The notes: generated from the sequence alone by a model not told the origin. DNA of 64,000 nt from Rhodobiaceae bacterium UBA7804 (GCA_002480495.1 DLCG01000009.1:212473-276472); one strand, 5' to 3'. Counted from the first letter of the stretch, positions 34,355-44,655 are shown. Translations and numbers: made by a program.

Positions 34355-36019
34355 ATGGGCAATCTCAGGAAATGGCAGATCTGGTCGCTGGGCGCACTCG
34401 TCCTTCTGCTGGCCTTGGCAGGCACGGCCTATACGTTCCGCAAGGACCTCATCCTCTACATGGTCGCTACGCGCGCCCGCGATGCAACGCCGGTCGCGCC
34501 GAATCGCGAGATCGTCTGGGAGAAGGGCCCGGAAAGCGCGGATGCCGGCACCGGCCGGCGCCCGCCAAATATCGTACTCATCCTCGCAGACGATCTGGGC
34601 TTCAACGATATCAGCCTCTATGGAGGCGGGCTCATCGAGACGCCGAATATCGACGCCCTCGGACGCTCGGGCGCGAATTTCTCGACGGCCTATTCTGGCA
34701 CCGCGGCCTGCGCGCCCTCACGCGCCATGATCATGACCGGACGCTACGGCACGCGCACCGGGTTCGAGTTCACGCCGACGCCGCCCGGCATGACGCGTAT
34801 CGTCGATCTCTTCTACAATGACGGTACGCGGCTTCATGAAATGCTGATCGACCGCGAGGCAGCGGCGAATGCGCCGCCCTTCCGCGAGCAGGGCCTGCCC
34901 GGTGAGGAAATCACGCTTGCCGAAGTGCTGAAGCCGCAGGGCTATCACAATATCCATATCGGCAAATGGCATCTCGGCAATTCCGCGGAGTTTCTTCCCA
35001 ACGCGCAGGGTTTCGACGAAAGCGTAATGCTCGAGAGCGGACTCTTCCTGCCGGAAGACCACCCCGATGCCGTGAACGCGAAGCTGCCCTTCGATCCGAT
35101 CGACCAGTTCCTCTGGGCGCGGATGCAGTATGCAACGTCCTACAATGGCGGCGAATGGTTCGAACCCAAGGGCTATCTCACCGATTACTATACGGATGAG
35201 GCGGTGAAGGCGATCGAGGCGAACAGGAACCGTCCCTTCTTCCTCTATCTCGCGCATTGGGCGGTGCATACGCCGCTGCAGGCGTCGAAGGCGGATTACG
35301 ATGCGCTCTCGCATATCGAAAACCATCGCGAGCGCGTCTATGCGGCGATGATCCGCGCGCTAGACCGCAGCGTCGGCCGCGTGATGGAGGCGCTGAAGGA
35401 GAACGGGCTCGACGACAACACCATCGTCATCTTCTCGAGCGACAATGGCGGGCCCGGCTATATCGGCATTCCGGACGTGAACAAACCCTTCCGCGGCTGG
35501 AAGCTCACCTATTTCGAAGGCGGAATCCGGGTTCCGCTCTTCATCCGCTGGCCGGGACGGATCGCGGAAGGCGCGGAGCGCGATGTGCCTGTCGCCCATC
35601 TCGATCTCTTCCCGACCATCGCCGCGGCCGCGGGTGCGGCCCTGCCGGATGACCGCGTGATCGACGGTATCGACATTCTGCCCTTCGCCGAGGGAAGGGC
35701 GGAAGACGAGCCGGGCCGCGCGATCTTCTGGCGCGACGGGCATTACCACGCCGTGCGCAAGGATGGCTGGAAGCTGCAATTCGCCGAGCGGCCCAACAAG
35801 GTCTGGCTTTTCAATCTGAATGAAGATCCGACGGAACAGAAGAACGTCGCCGAGGAGAACCCCGAAAAGGTGGCGGAGCTGCGCGCGCTTGTGGAAGCGC
35901 ATAATGCGACACAGCGCGACCCGCTCTTCCCGGCCGTTGCCGAGATGCCGGTGACGATCGACAAGACGCTGGAAGAGGAAGCGACGCCGGAAGACGAATA
36001 TATCTACTGGCCGGGCTGA
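34355..36019 (+). CDS. Membrane-anchored sulfatase (arylsulfatase-like)
   Basis: 554-aa type I sulfatase. An N-terminal hydrophobic anchor (about 9-27) is followed by the metal-binding NIVLILADDLG (72-82), the active-site CAPSR (C119), which a formylglycine-generating enzyme must convert, the second signature GYHNIHIGKWHLG, and FSSDNGG near 363. It hydrolyses sulfate esters, here probably facing the periplasm. Substrate is not predictable. No maturase gene is adjacent. With the alkylsulfatase at 19 kb this is a second, unrelated sulfate-ester hydrolase in the window. It ends in a strong terminator. Confidence 0.9.
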   Translation: MGNLRKWQIWSLGALVLLLALAGTAYTFRKDLILYMVATRARDATPVAPNREIVWEKGPESADAGTGRRPPNIVLILADDLGFNDISLYGGGLIETPNIDALGRSGANFSTAYSGTAACAPSRAMIMTGRYGTRTGFEFTPTPPGMTRIVDLFYNDGTRLHEMLIDREAAANAPPFREQGLPGEEITLAEVLKPQGYHNIHIGKWHLGNSAEFLPNAQGFDESVMLESGLFLPEDHPDAVNAKLPFDPIDQFLWARMQYATSYNGGEWFEPKGYLTDYYTDEAVKAIEANRNRPFFLYLAHWAVHTPLQASKADYDALSHIENHRERVYAAMIRALDRSVGRVMEALKENGLDDNTIVIFSSDNGGPGYIGIPDVNKPFRGWKLTYFEGGIRVPLFIRWPGRIAEGAERDVPVAHLDLFPTIAAAAGAALPDDRVIDGIDILPFAEGRAEDEPGRAIFWRDGHYHAVRKDGWKLQFAERPNKVWLFNLNEDPTEQKNVAEENPEKVAELRALVEAHNATQRDPLFPAVAEMPVTIDKTLEEEATPEDEYIYWPG

Positions 36020-36047
36020 CGAATTTTTTCAGCGTGACGATGCGTCA

Positions 36048-36094
36048 AGCGCCGCCTTCTCCCGAAAGGAGCGAAGGCGGCGCTTCTTTTTTCT
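36048..36094 (+). terminator. Intrinsic terminator of the sulfatase gene
   Basis: AGCGCCGCCTTC, a 13-nt loop, then GAAGGCGGCGCT followed by TCTTTTTTCT. Perfect 12-bp stem and T-tract 28 bp after the stop codon. Confidence 0.85.
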
Positions 36095-36238
36095 GTACCT
36101 GCGCCCCTTTGCCGTTGTGAACTTCCGGGAAAGACCGGGAGAGAAAGACGGGCAGCGGGTGAACAGCGCCATTTGCCGGCAGTCTCTCCCTGCGGACAAT
36201 GAAACGCCGCTGAAAAGCGAAAAGACGAGGAAGGGGCC

Positions 36239-36730
36239 ATGGCGAAACTGAAACAGCACGAGAAAGTGGGCGAGGAATTCCTGTCGGCGGACAGCACGCC
36301 GCCAGATGTCACGCATCGTTTCCCCTTCCCGGCGGAAATGGTCTGGGCGGCGCTTCTCGACGGCAAGGCCTGGACGGAATGGCTGCCGCTCACGAAGGTC
36401 ACCTGGACAAGCCCGGAACCTTTCGGAAAAGGCACGACGCGCACGGTCGAAGCAGGCGGCGCGGCCATCGAGGAAACCTTCTATGCCTGGGAAGAGGGAC
36501 GCCGCATGGCTTTCCGCTTCGAGCGTAGCCCCCTGCCCATAAAGGCGGGCGCTGAAGACTACCGCGTGGCCGACGCGCCGGGCGGCTGCGAACTGCAATG
36601 GTGGGGCAAGGCCAGGGCGATCTTCCCGCTCGGCTGGCTCGTCACGCGCCAGCTTCGCTCCGGCCTCAGCAAGGGCATGCCGGAGCTCGAGGCCTTGATC
36701 GCCCGCGATCCGGAGCGCTTCAAGCGCTGA
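36239..36730 (+). CDS. SRPBCC-family (START-like) protein
   Basis: 163 aa with the polyketide-cyclase/SRPBCC pattern: VTHRFPFPAEMVWAALLDGK, WTEWLPLTKVTW, GTTRTVE and a long C-terminal helix (VTRQLRSGLSKGMPELEAL). These proteins bind hydrophobic ligands in a deep cavity; ligand unknown. It is the last chromosomal gene before the tRNA fragment that marks the island edge. Confidence 0.8.
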   Translation: MAKLKQHEKVGEEFLSADSTPPDVTHRFPFPAEMVWAALLDGKAWTEWLPLTKVTWTSPEPFGKGTTRTVEAGGAAIEETFYAWEEGRRMAFRFERSPLPIKAGAEDYRVADAPGGCELQWWGKARAIFPLGWLVTRQLRSGLSKGMPELEALIARDPERFKR

Positions 36731-36743
36731 TGAAGGGAGAAAA

Positions 36744-36788
36744 TGGCGCGCCCGGAACGATTCGAACGTCCGACCCTCAGATTCGTAG
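36744..36788 (-). tRNA. 3' fragment of tRNA-Arg(ACG): island attachment site
   Basis: On the minus strand, 45 bp reproduce a tRNA from the anticodon loop to the CCA end: loop CTACGAA (anticodon ACG), TCTGA, GGGTC, T-arm GGACG-TTCGAAT-CGTTC, acceptor CGGGCGC, G, CCA. The expected 5' half is absent: the bases upstream of the loop cannot form the anticodon stem. This is the remnant left at one end of an element integrated in the 3' half of a tRNA gene. It is not a working tRNA. Confidence 0.85.
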
Positions 36789-36932
36789 AAAGATCCTGCG
36801 GGTTTTCATAGCTGAACATAGAGGCGTCAAAAGTTTACTTTTTCCTTGAAAATCATATAGTTATAAGAACATACTTGAACATAAAAAATCGTCCCTACAC
36901 GGCCTATGTGAGAGCCTAGGCGGAGCCTAAGA

Positions 36933-38102
36933 ATGCGCCTCACCGAAATTTCGCTGAAGACTTTGCAGCCTCCTGTCAAGGGACAAGTGACATATACCGA
37001 CGACACTTTGCCCGGCTTCGGTGTGCGGATATCGCAGGGCGGCGTCAAATCCTTCGTTGTCGTTCACGGACGCAATCGCAAGCGGACGACGATTGGCCGC
37101 TACCCCACAATCAGCCTCCAAGACGCGAGGAAGGCAGCAAAACAGATACTTGCCGAACGTACGCTCGGCAAACATGAGGCTCCGCCGATTAATTTTGAGG
37201 TTGGCCTTAAGCTGTTCCTCGCAACTCATTTCCCCGAGAACTATCCAAAACCGCGCACCCGAGCCGAGACCAAACGTCAGCTTGAGAAACACTTTCTCCC
37301 ATCTCTGCGGCACGAGAAGCTGGAGCTTATTCAGCCGCGGGAAATCTCCCGGATTATCGACAAGATGCACAAGACCCCTGGCGAGGCTCGTCACGCATTT
37401 GCCGTGATCCGACTATTCTTCAATTGGGCATTCCGGCGGGGCTATGTCGACCGCAGTCCATGCGAGCGGCTTCAGGCGCCGAGACAATCGGCACCCCGAG
37501 ACCGCGTACTTTCTCAAGACGAAATCATGGCTGTCCTTTGTCACGCCAGGGAAAAGGAAACAACGTTCACTAGCATCGTTCAGCTGCTTCTGCTAACCGG
37601 ACAACGCAGGGGCGAGATCGCATCGCTTCAGGTGGGCTGGATCGACTTTGACAGCCGAACGATCACGCTGCCCTCCACCGTCACCAAGAACAAACGCCAA
37701 CATACTTTTCCATTTGGCGAGATGGCGGAAGCAATTCTGAGGCGTGCGTTGCTGCGCGCGCAGCAATTAAGAAATGAAAGTTTTGAAGACGAGGACCTGG
37801 ATGACAAAGGTCTCCTCCTCTTCCCCGCTCGCGGGAAGCGTAGGGCTTTCGACGGATGGTCAAAAGGAAAACCGAACTTCGACAGGGGATGTCCGATAGA
37901 TCACTGGACGCTGCACGACCTCAGGCGCACATGCGCGACTAATCTTGCTGCGCTCGGCGTTCCGGTTCACGTCACAGAGAAACTTCTGAACCATGTTTCG
38001 GGAACGACCAGCGGGATCGTCGCCGTCTATCAACGGCACGCTTATATGGATGAGATGCGCGACGCCATCGAACGATGGGAACTGCACTTGCGCTCGCTAT
38101 GA
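36933..38102 (+). CDS. Tyrosine-type site-specific integrase
   Basis: 389 aa. An N-terminal arm-binding domain (LPGFGVRISQGGVKSFVV, IGRYPTISLQDARK), a SAM-like core-binding domain and the catalytic domain with R (LLTGQRRGEIASLQ), HDLRRT (H-x-x-R) and the nucleophile Tyr in IVAVYQRH near the C-terminus. The usual second His is an Asn-His (LLNHVSGT). It faces away from the adjacent tRNA-Arg fragment, the likely target. Codon use and lower GC differ from the chromosome on the left. Confidence 0.92.
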   Translation: MRLTEISLKTLQPPVKGQVTYTDDTLPGFGVRISQGGVKSFVVVHGRNRKRTTIGRYPTISLQDARKAAKQILAERTLGKHEAPPINFEVGLKLFLATHFPENYPKPRTRAETKRQLEKHFLPSLRHEKLELIQPREISRIIDKMHKTPGEARHAFAVIRLFFNWAFRRGYVDRSPCERLQAPRQSAPRDRVLSQDEIMAVLCHAREKETTFTSIVQLLLLTGQRRGEIASLQVGWIDFDSRTITLPSTVTKNKRQHTFPFGEMAEAILRRALLRAQQLRNESFEDEDLDDKGLLLFPARGKRRAFDGWSKGKPNFDRGCPIDHWTLHDLRRTCATNLAALGVPVHVTEKLLNHVSGTTSGIVAVYQRHAYMDEMRDAIERWELHLRSL

Positions 38103-39054
38103 CTATGCGAAGCAGACCGACAAAGGCGCTTACTGTCCAAGATGGTTGCCGCTAAGTTCGGATTCGTCTGGAGAAACATGATTGCGGGCGGTGCGCTTAC
38201 TCGCAACCTTTGGCTGCGCCGAAAGGCATCCGCGCGAGTAAACCTATCGCACGGGGATGCTGGGGCCGTCGAACAGCGGGCCTTGGAGTTTCCGCCAAGC
38301 AAGATATCGGTTCTCTCCGACCACCCATACCGCTCGAATGCAGACAGTCATTGTGTGATCGTTTCGACACCCAGGGGCGGAGGTTGTATCGAAGTTATCC
38401 ACCTGGGTGCACTTGTTTTTTCACGGTTCCCGTTGCTCCAGCCAGCTCGCGTACCAGCAAATTCATGCGATTTCGTAGTTGTTCAAAATCAAGGATGCTC
38501 GACCATGTTCAACGACCAGCTTGGCTGGTATGCAGTGAACGGCTGCTCGCCCCCTCTCCACACACTCGCGATTTGCGGACACCATCGAACTAGCTGCTAA
38601 ATACACGAAACCATTTGACTAAGGCCCGCGACGCGCTATCACACAGGAAATCCGGCCGATGCCGGAGGCGTGGGCGCGGAGTCCGCCCATACCACATATA
38701 ATTTCGTCACTATCGGCCACAACGAGCTGAGACCACAGAGCATACGCCGGCAAATTCAAATCGCCCGCAATGCGTGAGAAGCAAAGCCGAGAAGGCTGGC
38801 GAACATTTAAGTCAAGCCAGAACGTTCTCTCACTATCTACTTTCCAAATGTCATCTCTTCGATCTCATTCGCAAACCTGCAGCATGTTGAAGCCGAGTAT
38901 CTCGTGACAGCACGGTCATGGCCACAAGATCCGGAAAATAGGAGCAACATCAAGGCCAGCGCTGGATCGATCGCCGTGCTTAGCGCAACTTCTCTAGCAG
39001 TATGCATCAGGTCGATCCGCACGGGTCGACCTGATGACAACATCATGCGTCAAT
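38103..39054. other. Gene-free stretch between integrase and efflux operon
   Basis: About 950 bp without a credible gene. Several short open frames exist but none has a ribosome-binding site, family motif or consistent codon bias. It may hold decayed sequence or the element's att-proximal regulatory region. I see no clear inverted repeats of an insertion sequence. Confidence 0.5.
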
Positions 39055-42000
39055 CTATTCCTCTTTCGCATGAGCAAGCCGGTAGATCACCGGAAGAACG
39101 ATCAGCGTCAGAATGGTGGAGGACAGGATGCCGCCGATTACGACGGTAGCCAGCGGTCTCTGCACCTCTGCTCCGGCGCTGGTCGCCAGGGCCATCGGCA
39201 CGAAACCCAGCGAGGCGACAAGCGCCGTCATCAGAACCGGCCGAAGGCGGGTGATAGCTCCTTTCCAGATCGCTTCGTCCAGCCGCAGACCTTGAGCCCG
39301 CAGATTATTGATGAAGCTGATAATCACGAGACCGTTCAGCACCGCCACGCCGGAAAGAGCAATGAAGCCCACGCCCGCCGAAATCGATAACGGCAGTCCC
39401 CTGAGCGCCAATGCCGCAAGTCCGCCCGTCAGCGCAAGCGGCACGCCCGAAAAGACGAGCAGGGCGTCTTTCGCCGTACCCAGGCTTGCGAACAGAAGTG
39501 CGAATATCAGCACCAAAGCTGCTGGAACGACAATGCTGAGCCTTTGGGTTGCGGACACCAATTGTTCGAACTGGCCACCCCATTCAAACCAGTAGCCGGG
39601 AGGAAGCTTCACTTCGCTCTCCACAGCAGCCTGTGCTTCCTCCACAAAGGATCCGAGATCGCGTTGGCGGATATTTGCCGTCACGGTGATCCTTCGCTTT
39701 CCGTTCTCCCGGCTGATCTGGTTCGGTCCCGGCGCAAGCGTAATGTCCGCGACCTCCCGCAGCGGAACGATACGCGGCATACCTTCGCCGAACGGAGAAT
39801 AGGTTGCGGGCGTAAACTCCTGATCGGGCTGATGTTCGGGGGGCAGTTGTATCGGAAGTTCTTGCAAGCGTTCTACATCCTGTCTCAAACTTTCCGGAAG
39901 CCGCACAATGATAGGCGTGCGCCAATCGCCTTCGTAGAAGGTTCCCGCCCGGGCTCCGCCCATCGCGGCCTGCACCACCTGCTGGATCTCGGCAATGCTC
40001 AGACCGAAACGGGCTGCAGCGTCGCGCTTCACCCCGATCGAGAGGACGGGAAGGCCGGACACCTGCTCGACTTGAACGCCCGATGCGCCCTCGATTCCGC
40101 GCATGACCGCGGCAACCTCATTTGCCGAATCCAGCAACGCTTCCATGTCGTCACCGAATATCTTGATGCCGATGTCAGAGCGCACACCAGAAATGAGCTC
40201 GTTGAACCGAAGTTCGATAGGTTGGGACACTTCGTAGTTTGAGCCGGGAAGGGCAGCGAGAACCTCATCGATCTCACGAAGAAGCTCTGCCTTCGACTTC
40301 GACCTGTCCGGCCATTCGCTGCGGGGCCTGATCATTACATAGGCGTCGGAAATGTTGGGAGGCATGGCATCCGTCGCCACTTCTGCCGTTCCGGTGCGTG
40401 CGAAAACCTCCTTCACCTCCGGCATGCCGAGAAGCGCCTTCTCCACTTTCATCTGCATGTCGATCGACTGCGAAAGGCTCGTCCCGGGCACGCGGAGCGC
40501 CTGGACGGCAACATCGCCCTCATCAAGGCGTGGAATGAACTCCGTTCCGAACCGTGTCGCTCCCGCCGCCGCAATGACGACGAGAATGCCGGCGGCGACA
40601 GCTACCGTCTTCTGCCGACCCAGCGCGAAGGTGAGCACAGGCTCGTAGCCACGCTGCGCCCAGCGCATGACAGGGCTCTCCTTTTCCTCGACATCGCCGC
40701 GCACGAAGATGGCAATGGCCGCCGGAACGAAGGTCAGTGCAAGAACCATCGCAGCAAGAAGCGCGAAAACCACGGTTACAGCCATAGGTGTGAACATTTT
40801 TCCTTCCACGCCGGTCAGGGTCAGGATGGGCAGATAGACAACGGTAATGATGAATGAACCGAACATGGCCGGCGTCATCACCTCGCGTGTCGCCTCTACG
40901 ACCACGCCGAAGCGATCCTTGGTGCTAAGCGCATGTCCGAAGCGCTTACGCTCCTCCGAAAGCCGCCGAAGGCAGTTCTCCACGATGATGACCGCGCCGT
41001 CGACGATCAGCCCGAAGTCTATGGCGCCCAGGCTCATCAGGTTTGCGCTGATCTTGTATTCGACCATGCCGGTAACGGTGATGAGCATGGACAAGGGAAT
41101 GACCGCCGCCGTGATTAGGGCAGCTCTTATATTCCGAAGCAATATGAAGAGAACGACGATGACCAGTATGGCGCCTTCGACGAGATTGGTGCGAACTGTC
41201 GCCACAGTCTTCTGAACAAGGCTTGTCCGGTTGTAGAGTGTCTCGATGCCGATGCCTTCCGGCAGGCTTCTTTCGATCTGTCGAAGTTTTTCGCCGACGG
41301 CGACGGCTACATCCCGGCTGTTCTCGCCCATAAGCATGACAGCCGTACCGAGTACGGTTTCCTTGCCGTTATGCGTGGCCGCACCGGTGCGAAGCTCCTT
41401 ACCGAACGTCACGTCTGCCACGTCATGGACGTAGATGGGACGTCCATTGTGCGTACCAAGCAGTACTTCCGAGAACTCCGAGGCCTCCTCAACCTGGCCG
41501 GGCAGGCGGATCAGATATTGTTCTCCGTTACGCTCCACATAGCCTGCGCCCACATTGACGTTGTTCGTTTCAAGCGCCGTAATGACGTCGCTGAAGGTAA
41601 GATTGTAAGCTGTCAGGCGATACGGGTCCGGCACGATATGCAGCTGACGTTCGTACCCGCCGATCGCATTTACCTCCACAACGCCCGCTACGGTGCGCAA
41701 CTGGGGACGAACCACCCAGTCGTGCAGGGCCCGGAGGTCGGAAAGCGTGTAGGAGCTGCCGTCGGCCTTCCGGGCGTTTGGATCGGCCTGCAGGTGGTAC
41801 ATGTAGATCTCGCCGAGACCCGTCGCTATCGGGCCCATTGAGGTCTCGACGTCAGACGGAAGATCGCCCGAGACGGCCTGAATGCGTTCGCCGATGAGTT
41901 GACGGGCACGGTAGATATCCGTGCCATCCTCGAATACGACCGTGATCTGAGAAAGACCGTAGCGAGACAGCGACCTTGTGTAGTCGAGGCCCGGCAGACC

Positions 42001-42222
42001 TCCCATCGCCGTTTCCAGCGGAAATGTAACGCGCTGTTCCACCTCGACCGGCGAATAGCCGGGTGCCGAGGTGTTGATCTGGACCTGAACATTGGTGATG
42101 TCGGGAACGGCATCTATCGGCAGGCGCATGAAATTGTAGACGCCCAATGCGGCGACAAATGCTGCCGTGAGAAGGACGAGCCAGCGATGCTGGACGCAAA
42201 AGGAGACGATACGCGCAATCAT
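39055..42222 (-). CDS. czcA: Czc-type heavy-metal RND efflux pump
   Basis: 1055-aa inner-membrane RND transporter. The N-terminal RWLVLLTAAFVAALGVYNFMRLPIDAVPDITNVQVQI and the TM4 motif DFGLIVDGAVIIVEN (with the proton-relay Asp) are typical of the divalent-cation (Co/Zn/Cd/Ni) class of heavy-metal RND pumps. Twelve membrane segments and two large periplasmic loops are expected. The start at 42222 follows GGGGGAG. It ends the czcCBA operon, 13 bp after the adaptor gene. The exact metal is inferred from the TM4 motif and the His-rich adaptor. Confidence 0.9.
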   Translation of the reverse strand: MIARIVSFCVQHRWLVLLTAAFVAALGVYNFMRLPIDAVPDITNVQVQINTSAPGYSPVEVEQRVTFPLETAMGGLPGLDYTRSLSRYGLSQITVVFEDGTDIYRARQLIGERIQAVSGDLPSDVETSMGPIATGLGEIYMYHLQADPNARKADGSSYTLSDLRALHDWVVRPQLRTVAGVVEVNAIGGYERQLHIVPDPYRLTAYNLTFSDVITALETNNVNVGAGYVERNGEQYLIRLPGQVEEASEFSEVLLGTHNGRPIYVHDVADVTFGKELRTGAATHNGKETVLGTAVMLMGENSRDVAVAVGEKLRQIERSLPEGIGIETLYNRTSLVQKTVATVRTNLVEGAILVIVVLFILLRNIRAALITAAVIPLSMLITVTGMVEYKISANLMSLGAIDFGLIVDGAVIIVENCLRRLSEERKRFGHALSTKDRFGVVVEATREVMTPAMFGSFIITVVYLPILTLTGVEGKMFTPMAVTVVFALLAAMVLALTFVPAAIAIFVRGDVEEKESPVMRWAQRGYEPVLTFALGRQKTVAVAAGILVVIAAAGATRFGTEFIPRLDEGDVAVQALRVPGTSLSQSIDMQMKVEKALLGMPEVKEVFARTGTAEVATDAMPPNISDAYVMIRPRSEWPDRSKSKAELLREIDEVLAALPGSNYEVSQPIELRFNELISGVRSDIGIKIFGDDMEALLDSANEVAAVMRGIEGASGVQVEQVSGLPVLSIGVKRDAAARFGLSIAEIQQVVQAAMGGARAGTFYEGDWRTPIIVRLPESLRQDVERLQELPIQLPPEHQPDQEFTPATYSPFGEGMPRIVPLREVADITLAPGPNQISRENGKRRITVTANIRQRDLGSFVEEAQAAVESEVKLPPGYWFEWGGQFEQLVSATQRLSIVVPAALVLIFALLFASLGTAKDALLVFSGVPLALTGGLAALALRGLPLSISAGVGFIALSGVAVLNGLVIISFINNLRAQGLRLDEAIWKGAITRLRPVLMTALVASLGFVPMALATSAGAEVQRPLATVVIGGILSSTILTLIVLPVIYRLAHAKEE

Positions 42223-42235
42223 GACCGCTCCCCCC

Positions 42236-43309
42236 TCAATGTGCATGGGAGGCGGCGTTCTTGCCGGCCTCCGCCTTGAGGATGAAGGCATTGCCGGCGA
42301 CATAGGTGCTACCAGGGTCCAGCCCGTCCACGATCTCGACGCTCTTCTCGTCGCTGCGGCCGGTCTTTACCTCAAGGCGCTCGAACGAACCCTTTTCTTC
42401 TCCAGGCACGTAGACGAAGCTCGACGCACCGTCATAGAGAATTGCCTCTCGGCCGACGACGACGCGAGCCGTCGCTTTTTCCTGCTCTACCGAAGCACTG
42501 ACGAATATGCCCGGCTGAAGGCGTCCGTCGGGGTTGGGTACATACGCGCGCGCGAGGACGCTTTGGGTATCCTGCGCCGCAATAGGCGATACGTAGCCGA
42601 TGGTGGCGGCAACGGGATCGCCCTCATCTTCCAACCGGAATGTAACGCGCTGTCCCTCGCGCACGAGGCCTGCATCGTGACGATGCACCTGAAGATCGAG
42701 CCAGACGGAAGACATGTCGGCCACCACCATCAAGGGGGTTTCCGTATCGGCAAACTGGCCAGGGGCGACGTTGCGTTGAATGATGCGGCCTGCGATTGGC
42801 GATCGAAGCGTGTAGGATCGTAGGCTCTCATTGCTTTCGACCGATAGCAGGACGTCTCCCTTGGACACCTCGTCTCCGATGCGCCGCTTCACCTCCGTGA
42901 CGATGCCAGGGAAACGCGGCACGATATGCACGAGCTTCTCGAGGTCTGGACGGATAACGCCAAAAAGGCTCGTTGAAAGCGTAAGCGTTCCTGCTGTGGC
43001 CTTGGCAATCTCTATGTCGGTATTTTCAAGCTGACTTGCCGAGAGATTGACATGCCCCTCTTCCTCGGCATGCCCTTCTTCTAGAGCATGATCGTCCTCG
43101 TCGTCATGCGCATGATCTGCATCGGCTTCCTCGCCATGCGCATCGTGACCTTCCTCGTCGCCGTCGCCGTGTCCTTCGGTCTCCTGCGCGACTCGCGGGC
43201 TTTCATGCCCGGGGTCTGGCTCCGCAAAGGCCGGAGAATAGGCAATGGCCAACGCAAGACTTAAAGCGAATGTGCTACTGGCCAGAAACTTACTCTTTGT
43301 CGGGCTCAT
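42236..43309 (-). CDS. czcB: Membrane-fusion adaptor of the Czc-type pump
   Basis: 357-aa periplasmic adaptor with signal peptide (ending SPAFA). A remarkable His/Asp/Glu-rich segment (about 33-80, e.g. GHDAHGEEADADHAHDDEDD) precedes the lipoyl/barrel-sandwich and beta-barrel domains. Such segments bind Zn, Co or Cd, supporting a divalent-metal pump. It overlaps the czcC stop by four bases (ATGA). Confidence 0.9.
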   Translation of the reverse strand: MSPTKSKFLASSTFALSLALAIAYSPAFAEPDPGHESPRVAQETEGHGDGDEEGHDAHGEEADADHAHDDEDDHALEEGHAEEEGHVNLSASQLENTDIEIAKATAGTLTLSTSLFGVIRPDLEKLVHIVPRFPGIVTEVKRRIGDEVSKGDVLLSVESNESLRSYTLRSPIAGRIIQRNVAPGQFADTETPLMVVADMSSVWLDLQVHRHDAGLVREGQRVTFRLEDEGDPVAATIGYVSPIAAQDTQSVLARAYVPNPDGRLQPGIFVSASVEQEKATARVVVGREAILYDGASSFVYVPGEEKGSFERLEVKTGRSDEKSVEIVDGLDPGSTYVAGNAFILKAEAGKNAASHAH

Positions 43310-44601
43310 TGCTCATCTCCCTCGGCCGCATCCGCACTGGCGGGAAGGCCGGTCATTGTCTCAATCGAAGCGAGGGCATTGACGCAGGCGAGAAGCGCCT
43401 GCGTTTCCTGCAACCGGCTTTCGGTGCTTGTTTGCAGGGCGTCGAGAAGTTCGAGAACGCCGAAACGCCCGGCCAGGTAGCCTTCGCGGATGGTCGCGGA
43501 GGTCTTCTCCGATGCGGGCACGATGGAGGAGCCGAGCCGTGCCGCCTCCGGGCAGCGGCTTTGGTAGGTCTGATATGCCTGTTGCAGGTCTCGCGCGAGT
43601 TCCACTCTCGTCTGCTGCGCATCGAGATCGGCCTGCACGATGCGGCGCGACGCGGCATCGATATTGCCCTGATTGCGGTCGAAGACGGTGAGCGGGATGG
43701 AAACGGAAAAGAGCAGCGCGCTTTCATCCGTGCCGGAAAATCGGCGCGCGCCCGCGCCGAGCGTAACGTCGGGAATGGCGTTGGCCTTTTCGAGGTCGAA
43801 TGCCGCGCGCTGCGCGCCGACCGTCTTTTGCCCGGCGAGCACAGCAGGGTGGCTGTCCAGCCTGGCTTCCAGTTCACCGAGTCCCGGAAGTTCAACGGTG
43901 GGAACAGCGAAAGAGCCTTCGGCATGTAGCGGGCGGTAGACATTTTCCGACCACAGCGCCAGCAATGCCTGCTGTCCAGTGCGCAGTTCGGCCTCTTTTG
44001 CAGTCACCCGAATCTCCGCCAGCTCGAGCGCCAGAAGGCCGCGGTTGAGATCGGCCTCGGATGAAGCGCCGCGTTCGAAACGGCGGCGCAGAGCGGGAAC
44101 GAGCGTACGGATGCTCTCGACGGCTGCTGAAGCCGTTTCTGCTTCGTGCTGCGCGGCAAGCAACCGGTTGAAGGCGTGCGTGACAGCCTCGCGAATGAGG
44201 CGCTCGATTGCATCCCGTTCGGCTGTCGCCACCGATTCCGAAAGACGAAACAGACGCTTGCGGCTTTCGCGCTTGCCACCCGTTTCGATGCGCTGGGAAA
44301 GCCCGAGCGTGAGATCTGTCTCGTCCATACCGCTATAAGGGCCTGAACCGAAGACATTTTCGACTTCCACCCCGAGTTCGGGATTGGGCAGGAACGAGGC
44401 CTGCCGCGCCTGCGCCGCGCTCTCTCCCACGGCTTCGGTTGCGATGCGCATCTGCGCGTTCTGCGAAAGTGCGGTGGCTATAGCTCTGTCGAGAGTGAGG
44501 GAAGGTCCTGCATCCTCCGAGGCGTATGCAGGTGCTATGAGCCCGACCGACAAGCAGACGCCGGACAGGGCTCTCCGCCAATGGCGGAACGAACCATTCA
44601 T
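43306..44601 (-). CDS. czcC: Outer-membrane channel of the Czc-type pump (TolC family)
   Basis: 431 aa, signal peptide (ending APAYA-SE) and two outer-membrane-factor repeats (DRAIATALSQNAQMRIATEA; SFLPNPELGVEVENVFGSGP; second repeat GLLALELAEIRVTAKEAEL and FGVLELLDALQTSTESRLQE). It completes a tripartite efflux pump and may also serve the Cus-type pair downstream, which lacks its own channel. An AGGTGAT site precedes the ATG. Confidence 0.88.
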   Translation of the reverse strand: MNGSFRHWRRALSGVCLSVGLIAPAYASEDAGPSLTLDRAIATALSQNAQMRIATEAVGESAAQARQASFLPNPELGVEVENVFGSGPYSGMDETDLTLGLSQRIETGGKRESRKRLFRLSESVATAERDAIERLIREAVTHAFNRLLAAQHEAETASAAVESIRTLVPALRRRFERGASSEADLNRGLLALELAEIRVTAKEAELRTGQQALLALWSENVYRPLHAEGSFAVPTVELPGLGELEARLDSHPAVLAGQKTVGAQRAAFDLEKANAIPDVTLGAGARRFSGTDESALLFSVSIPLTVFDRNQGNIDAASRRIVQADLDAQQTRVELARDLQQAYQTYQSRCPEAARLGSSIVPASEKTSATIREGYLAGRFGVLELLDALQTSTESRLQETQALLACVNALASIETMTGLPASADAAEGDEQ

Positions 44602-44655
44602 GAATCACCTATCTGTGGAAACGTCGTGCATTCCCGGAAGGGAATGCGGGCGAGA

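Noticed and set aside
36744..36788. Functional tRNA gene
   Set aside because: The 5' half is missing and the anticodon stem cannot form.
38142..38600. 152-codon plus-strand frame after the integrase
   Set aside because: No ribosome-binding site, no family pattern and two overlapping frames of similar quality.
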